Source of the DNA: Azospirillum soli
GTDB lineage: Bacteria > Pseudomonadota > Alphaproteobacteria > Azospirillales > Azospirillaceae
Reading direction: 5' to 3'
Assembly: GCF_017876165.1 (NCBI RefSeq)
Contig: NZ_JAGINQ010000009.1
Span: 124,001-188,000, forward strand
Length of the DNA stretch: 64,000 nt
Position 1 is the stretch's first letter, and each line of letters opens with the position of its first letter. A model generated the notes under the pieces. The model was not told where the DNA came from. It did not search any database and was given only the letters and a program-made list of their open reading frames with translations. Positions 60,401-64,000 of the stretch are shown here, in pieces. The translations under genes and the position numbers were made by a program.

Positions 60401-61819
60401 GAGCGGCCGTCCGGCGAGCCCCGACAGCCGCGACAGGTCGTCCGCCGTCAGCGTCACCGCCATGTCGGCCGTCTGCCCCCAGTCGGCGGCCGTGCCCTGC
60501 GCGGTGGCCCGCGCCGCCGCCGTGGTCAGGGTCAGCCCGTCCAGTTGCACGCGCCCCTCGCCCACGGCGACCTGCGCCTTGCCGTCCAGCCGCACCTCCG
60601 GCCCGGTCACGGCGGCCAGCGCCGGATCGTTCGCCGCGAGGTCGCGGACGACGCCTTCCAGCGCGACGGTCAGCGCGTCCAGCGTGCCTTCCGCGCTGCC
60701 GGTCACCACGCCTTCCCGCCACGCGATGTCCGGGGCGAGGCCATGCAGGGCCGATTCCGGTCCCGCCGCCACCTCCCAGCGCAGGGCGAGGCTGCGCCGG
60801 TCCGCCCCCACCGTGCCGGTCAGCGTCGCCGTCCCGGCGGCGGCCTCGACCGTCACCGGGCGCAGCGTCAGGGCACCGCCCGGCGCGACCAGCACCGTGC
60901 CTTTCAGCACCGGCTGCGGCCCGACCAGCGGCGCCACCGGATCACCCAGCAGGGCCGCGACATCGCCCCCGGCGGTCAGCGTCACCGCGTGCCCCTCCGG
61001 CACCGCCCGCACGGCGGCTTCGGCGTCGAGGCGCGCGGCGTTCTCGGCGACCGCCGTCAGCGTGCCGTTCCAGTCGTCCAGAGACCCCTTGCCGTCCAGA
61101 GCCACGTTAACCGGCGGCAGTCCGGGGATTGCCAGCGCGCGGGCGATGACGCCGCCCGCCGGCTCCGACGCCTTCAGAGTGAGGTCCAGCCGCTTGTCGT
61201 CGGGGTTGAAGGTCGCGTCGAGCGCCACCTGCCCCGGCTGCTCGTCGATGCGGTTCACGGTCAGGTGCGCGTCCAGCGACGACCCGCCCGACGCGAGGTC
61301 CAGCGACCCTTCGACCTTCAGAACCGCCGCCTGCCCCAGCAGAGGCTCGGCCAGCCGCAGTTCGTCCAGCGCCAGCCGTCCCACCGCCACGCCCACCGGC
61401 AGGTCCGGCAGCAGGGAGGTCGGCCCCTGCTGCGGTTCCGGCGGGGTCTCGGACGGCGCCGGTGCCCGCTCCACGATCACGCGCGCCGCCTCCACCACGT
61501 CGGCCTTGGCCTGCCCCCGCAGCAGCGCGGTCGGAGCCAGGTTCATGTGCACCCGCTCCAGGCGCAGCCAGATGCCCTCGCGGTCGGCGACGGTGATGTC
61601 GGACACGGTGAAGTCGAACGGCACCGCCCCGCTCAGCGTGCCGATCTTCACCTGAAGGTCAGGGCCGGAGACGGATTTCTCGATGGTATCGGCGATCCAG
61701 CGGCGCACCGCGTTCGCCGGCCCCCAACCACCGCCCTCGGTGTCGGCGGCAAAAGCCGCGCCCGTCAGGACGATCAGGCCGAACAACACCAGGACCAGAC
61801 GACGAAGCCCCTTCACCAC
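57407..61819 (-). CDS. tamB: TamB, inner membrane subunit of the translocation and assembly module
   Basis: 1470 residues. An N-terminal anchor (LVLVLFGLIVLTGAAFA), then a very long repetitive beta-rich part (beta-taco type lipid groove), and a C-terminal DUF490/TamB domain (about 1130-1470), ending VEVDITKNIKAEADVGADAETRLGVKWEMNY. It bridges the inner and outer membranes with TamA and supports outer membrane protein assembly and phospholipid transport. Its ATG is about 80 bases downstream of the TamA stop, on the same strand. Confidence 0.95.
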   Translation of the reverse strand: MVKGLRRLVLVLFGLIVLTGAAFAADTEGGGWGPANAVRRWIADTIEKSVSGPDLQVKIGTLSGAVPFDFTVSDITVADREGIWLRLERVHMNLAPTALLRGQAKADVVEAARVIVERAPAPSETPPEPQQGPTSLLPDLPVGVAVGRLALDELRLAEPLLGQAAVLKVEGSLDLASGGSSLDAHLTVNRIDEQPGQVALDATFNPDDKRLDLTLKASEPAGGVIARALAIPGLPPVNVALDGKGSLDDWNGTLTAVAENAARLDAEAAVRAVPEGHAVTLTAGGDVAALLGDPVAPLVGPQPVLKGTVLVAPGGALTLRPVTVEAAAGTATLTGTVGADRRSLALRWEVAAGPESALHGLAPDIAWREGVVTGSAEGTLDALTVALEGVVRDLAANDPALAAVTGPEVRLDGKAQVAVGEGRVQLDGLTLTTAAARATAQGTAADWGQTADMAVTLTADDLSRLSGLAGRPLGGAATLGGPVRRTQDGTLTAELSGALRGLDTGTPADAVLGDAATLGARLVMEPGGAMRLQDLAVDGGNGRLVGAAALVDGRVEANTRLEVADLAPVGAAAGTPMQGGLALDATAKGPLDALEAEARLNARDLVVQGRRFGATELTATAAGLPAEPKGRVTARTHLAGAGLSVDGGYALTGQVLQLNELAVASGPNRVTGAVRVALDAMTATGRLEGNLPQLKTFSELAGVPLDGAAGFTVALDAPNGKQAAVLKADASNLRVEGDGAPLLAARRLTATADVADALGSASGKARVELQDGAAAGNDLSRVTASVDGNLAKASFRADAAGAGRDPLALELAGTFAQEGDLNRVRLERMQGRYSGESFRLAGPATIALGDRRYEVSGLQLVSGTARLVADLGLKGDALSGELRLDQVPMALARLADPTLRLDGTLNAQATLGGTVRKPRADATVRVANLRAQQTTQAGVPGIDATLNAQWRDERVSVNGNAATRNGGGGRLNLTAGAPLVMNAETFAVSVPEKGRLEAAVNGTIDASLANDLLAASGDRAQGTLRLDMNVGGTVGAPQLGGTVALNNARYENRASGAIISNIDARIVGEGDVFTIQSFTARTANGGAVGARGVIRPAATDARQLDIQIQADNARLVQNDLATATLGASLTLTGTFTNPVLAGPVRLERVDVQIPNQTPPNVVDLKVVEVGGGRPAVQTASQTAPKSVVAQKPAAQKPTQKANGRKGNTKTVRNASVSNAVATPDAPPPEPPPFALGLNLTVGAQNQIFVRGRGLEAEFSGQLAVTGTANQPVVAGRLTMIKGKLDLLAKSFVFKRGIIEFDGGPEIDPRLDLLAEATANNITAQVVITGTARQPKLELTSPQGLPQDEVLAGVLFGKSVANLGAAEAVQLAQSAATLAGFGGGGGGLLDRVRRGLGVDRLDFTTGENGRGGAVEAGRYVSDRVYVGVEQGIGANQSRATVEVDITKNIKAEADVGADAETRLGVKWEMNY

Positions 61820-61898
61820 TCACCCCGTTGCGGTACTCCACCCCTGGCATAACGGGAAATAGAGAGAGGGGTCCCGCGCCAAGTGCCAAATAAGAGCC

Positions 61899-63815
61899 TC
61901 AAAACGCCTGCCCCAAACTCAGATACAGCTGCCAACGCGCGTCCCCGCTCTCGGGGTTGAGCGGAAAGCCCACGTCCACCCGCAGCGGACCGAAGTCGGT
62001 GTAGTAGCGCGCGCCGATGCCGGCGCCCACCCGCAAGGGCTGGCTGAAGTCCGGAAAGGTGCTGTCGTACACCGTGCCCGCGTCCACGAACGGCACCACC
62101 CCGATGGTGTCCGTCACCTTGATGCGCAGCTCCAGCCCCGCCTCGAACAGCGACCGCCCGCCGGTTGGATCGCCGAACACGTCGCGCGGCCCCGCCTTCT
62201 GGAAGCCGAAGCCCCGCACCGACCCGCCGCCGCCTGCGTAGAATCGGCGGTCCGGCGGGATCTGGTCCAGCGTGGCGCCCAGCGTGCTGCCCACCCCGAT
62301 CCGCCCCGCCGCCACATACCGCCCGTCGCCCGACAGGTCGCGGTAGGCCGACCCGTTGACCTGCACCGACGTGAACTGAGTGTCCGTGTCGCCGCCGATG
62401 GGGAACCACGGCGTGACCTGAAGGGAGGCGCGGTAGCCCTTGGTCGGGTTCAGCAGATTGTCCGACCCGTCCCACGCGGCGCCCAGCGGCACGCCGATCA
62501 GCGCGGTCTGATAGTCGCGCAGGTTGGTGCGCACCCGCCCGCGCTGCCCGGTGACGCCGTAGGAAATCTTCAACTGGTCGGTCACCTGCCGCTCCAGCGT
62601 CGCCGTCAGCTCCGTCGCGACGCGGTCGTAGGCCGGCGGCTGGTCGGACACCACCTCGAAATTCAGCAGCAGCGACTGCCGCACCGCCAGGAAGTCCGGC
62701 TTGCGGAAGTTCACCGAAAAGCGCAGGTCCGGCAAATCCAGACTGTCGCGGTTGGAGGAACTCCCGGTGTCGCCGCCGATGCGCCCGACCTCCACCCCCA
62801 GCCGCAGCCGCTCCGCCCCGCCGAACAGGTTGCGGTGGCCCCAGTAGGCCGAACCGCCCAGCCCGTCTTCCGACGAATAGAAGGTACTCGCCCCGATGAA
62901 GCGCGGCAGCCGCTCCGCAAGGCTGACGGTCACCGGCGTGACGCCGCCCGGCCCCGGCTGCTCGGCCAACCGGACGCGCACCGTGTCGAACACATCCAGT
63001 TGGGCGATCTGCTGGCGCGCCCGCTCCAGCAGCGCCGGGTCGTAGACCTGCCCCTCGCGCCACGGCAGGCGGCCACGGATCAGGGCCTCGTCCACGTCCT
63101 TCAAGCCCTCGATGCGGGTTTCCCCGAACTCCACCAAGGGTCCCGGATCGACCGTGAAGGTCACGTCCATGCCGCGGTCGGTGTGGTCCACCACGACGCG
63201 TCGCTCCGCCACCTTGGCGAAGGGGTGCCCGCGCTCCCCCATCCGCCGCAGCAGGCCGCCCTGCGCATCGACCACCTGCGGCGCCCGCGCGCGGTCCCCG
63301 GCCTTCAGCCCCAATTCGTCGGCGGTGATCGGCGCACCCGGCAGCGGCACGCCGTTCTCCGTGCGGATGGTCACCGTCCTGAACCGGTATTCCGGCCCCG
63401 GCTGCACCGCCACGGTCACCTTGGCCGGCTGCCGCTCCGCATCGATTCGGACATCGAGCGTGGCGTCGTAGTAGCCCGCCGACCGCAGCGCCGTCTGCAA
63501 CCGCTCCCGGTCATCGTCGGCCCGCCGCTCCAGCCCCAGCAGCGAAGGCGGCGGGTCGTCCTTCAGGCTCACCAGCGTCGAGGTGTCCCGCAGCAGGTCC
63601 CGCAGCGTGGAATCCTCAACCCCGGTGATCTCCACCTCGTAGGGAAGCCGGCTCTCGGCCGGAGCGGCCTCGGGCGGCGTTGTTTCGGGCGGCGTTGTTT
63701 CGGGGGGCGCGATCTCCGGCGGCTCCTGCGCGCGGACGGCGCCCAGGGGCACCGGGGCGAGCGCTACGGCCAGCAGCAGGACGGCGATGCGGGAAGCGGA
63801 GGCGTGGCAGATCAT
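61899..63815 (-). CDS. tamA: TamA, outer membrane Omp85-family barrel
   Basis: 638 residues with a signal peptide (IAVLLLAVALAPVPLGAVRA-QE) and a PETTPPETTPPEAAP linker. POTRA domains follow at about 60-290 (for example PYEVEITGVEDSTLRDLLRDTS and ERLQTALRSAGYYDATLDVRID). The rest is an Omp85 barrel with GGGSVRGFGFQKAGP (the RGF lid motif) and the C-terminal DVGFPLN...WQLYLSLGQAF. The ATG at 63815 is chosen over a GTG 66 bases upstream because the signal peptide fits. Confidence 0.95.
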   Translation of the reverse strand: MICHASASRIAVLLLAVALAPVPLGAVRAQEPPEIAPPETTPPETTPPEAAPAESRLPYEVEITGVEDSTLRDLLRDTSTLVSLKDDPPPSLLGLERRADDDRERLQTALRSAGYYDATLDVRIDAERQPAKVTVAVQPGPEYRFRTVTIRTENGVPLPGAPITADELGLKAGDRARAPQVVDAQGGLLRRMGERGHPFAKVAERRVVVDHTDRGMDVTFTVDPGPLVEFGETRIEGLKDVDEALIRGRLPWREGQVYDPALLERARQQIAQLDVFDTVRVRLAEQPGPGGVTPVTVSLAERLPRFIGASTFYSSEDGLGGSAYWGHRNLFGGAERLRLGVEVGRIGGDTGSSSNRDSLDLPDLRFSVNFRKPDFLAVRQSLLLNFEVVSDQPPAYDRVATELTATLERQVTDQLKISYGVTGQRGRVRTNLRDYQTALIGVPLGAAWDGSDNLLNPTKGYRASLQVTPWFPIGGDTDTQFTSVQVNGSAYRDLSGDGRYVAAGRIGVGSTLGATLDQIPPDRRFYAGGGGSVRGFGFQKAGPRDVFGDPTGGRSLFEAGLELRIKVTDTIGVVPFVDAGTVYDSTFPDFSQPLRVGAGIGARYYTDFGPLRVDVGFPLNPESGDARWQLYLSLGQAF

Positions 63816-64000
63816 CGTCCGTCCATGTGGGGTGTGCGAAAAAAGAAACCACTGGCGCGGCTGTCGCACCCCCACCGACACCGCCCCTGAAACTCGTTAT
63901 AGGCCGAACGTCGTCTCGCCACTTGCGTTTGCCCGCTGAATCATTATATTGCGCTGCACCAGTTCCCCCGGCAGAGCCCTCCGAAGTCACTCTCGGCGGG

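Noticed and set aside
57395..61852. Very long open frame on the plus strand opposite tamB
   Set aside because: Typical antisense frame in GC-rich coding DNA. Its product is Arg/Gln/His-rich with no domain, while the minus strand encodes TamB.

Overview
High-GC alphaproteobacterial DNA. The best guess is Azospirillum or a close Rhodospirillales relative. This rests on gene content (napEFDABC, PhyR, DUF1150, an LdtR-like MarR, DUF2336, TamA/TamB, standalone ModE-like HTH), the strongly G/C-biased third codon positions and the intergenic GC-rich hairpin repeats; it is an inference without a database search. No rRNA, tRNA, CRISPR array, insertion sequence or prophage was seen.

Layout. 1-417: tail of a probable hybrid histidine kinase. 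512-5288 (minus): periplasmic nitrate reductase operon napEFDABC plus a small downstream gene. 5353-6946: fetAB-type ABC exporter, its two genes separated by a repeat element. 7106-10563: drug-efflux MFS, a DUF6065 protein and NnrS. 10615-15289: an AMP-forming acetyl-CoA synthetase-like gene overlapping a Pat-like acetyltransferase, facing an acyl carrier protein and a ModE-type HTH. 15475-18096: modABC molybdate importer with a ModE-like site. 18287-25539: rpe, a methyltransferase, DUF4142, GlsB-like, PhyR, a secreted nuclease, SRAP protein and an orphan molybdenum hydroxylase large subunit. 25664-30212: EAL phosphodiesterase, VIT-family transporter, GNAT, CysQ, DUF455 and an unknown protein. 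30385-36377: acyl-CoA catabolic operon resembling the levulinate/4-hydroxy-acid (lva) operon. 36418-40084: ClpP-fold protein, CRP-family regulator, and a LysR regulator divergent from a D-malate/tartrate dehydrogenase.

40111-49662 is the most unusual part. It is a run of envelope genes, nearly all on the minus strand: a CsgG-like lipoprotein fused to peptidoglycan-binding and DUF4384 domains, an OmpA-family protein, a small exported protein, a second DUF4384 protein, a CHASE2 receptor cyclase, and an exported caspase-fold/SH3/SUMF1 protein. Two DUF4399 proteins and an MscS channel with a cyclic-nucleotide-binding domain follow. Three CRP-like palindromes lie in this region, and a CRP-family regulator with conserved cyclic-nucleotide and DNA-contact residues lies at 37277. 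A cyclic-nucleotide-linked envelope signalling system is therefore a reasonable hypothesis.

52661-64000: DUF2336 protein, LdtR-like MarR, alpha/beta hydrolase, two small unknown proteins, a methyltransferase, and tamB-tamA.

Themes: molybdenum use (NapA, ModABC, molybdenum hydroxylase), nitrogen-oxide metabolism (Nap, NnrS), acyl-CoA chemistry, envelope biogenesis, and several families of intergenic hairpin repeats.
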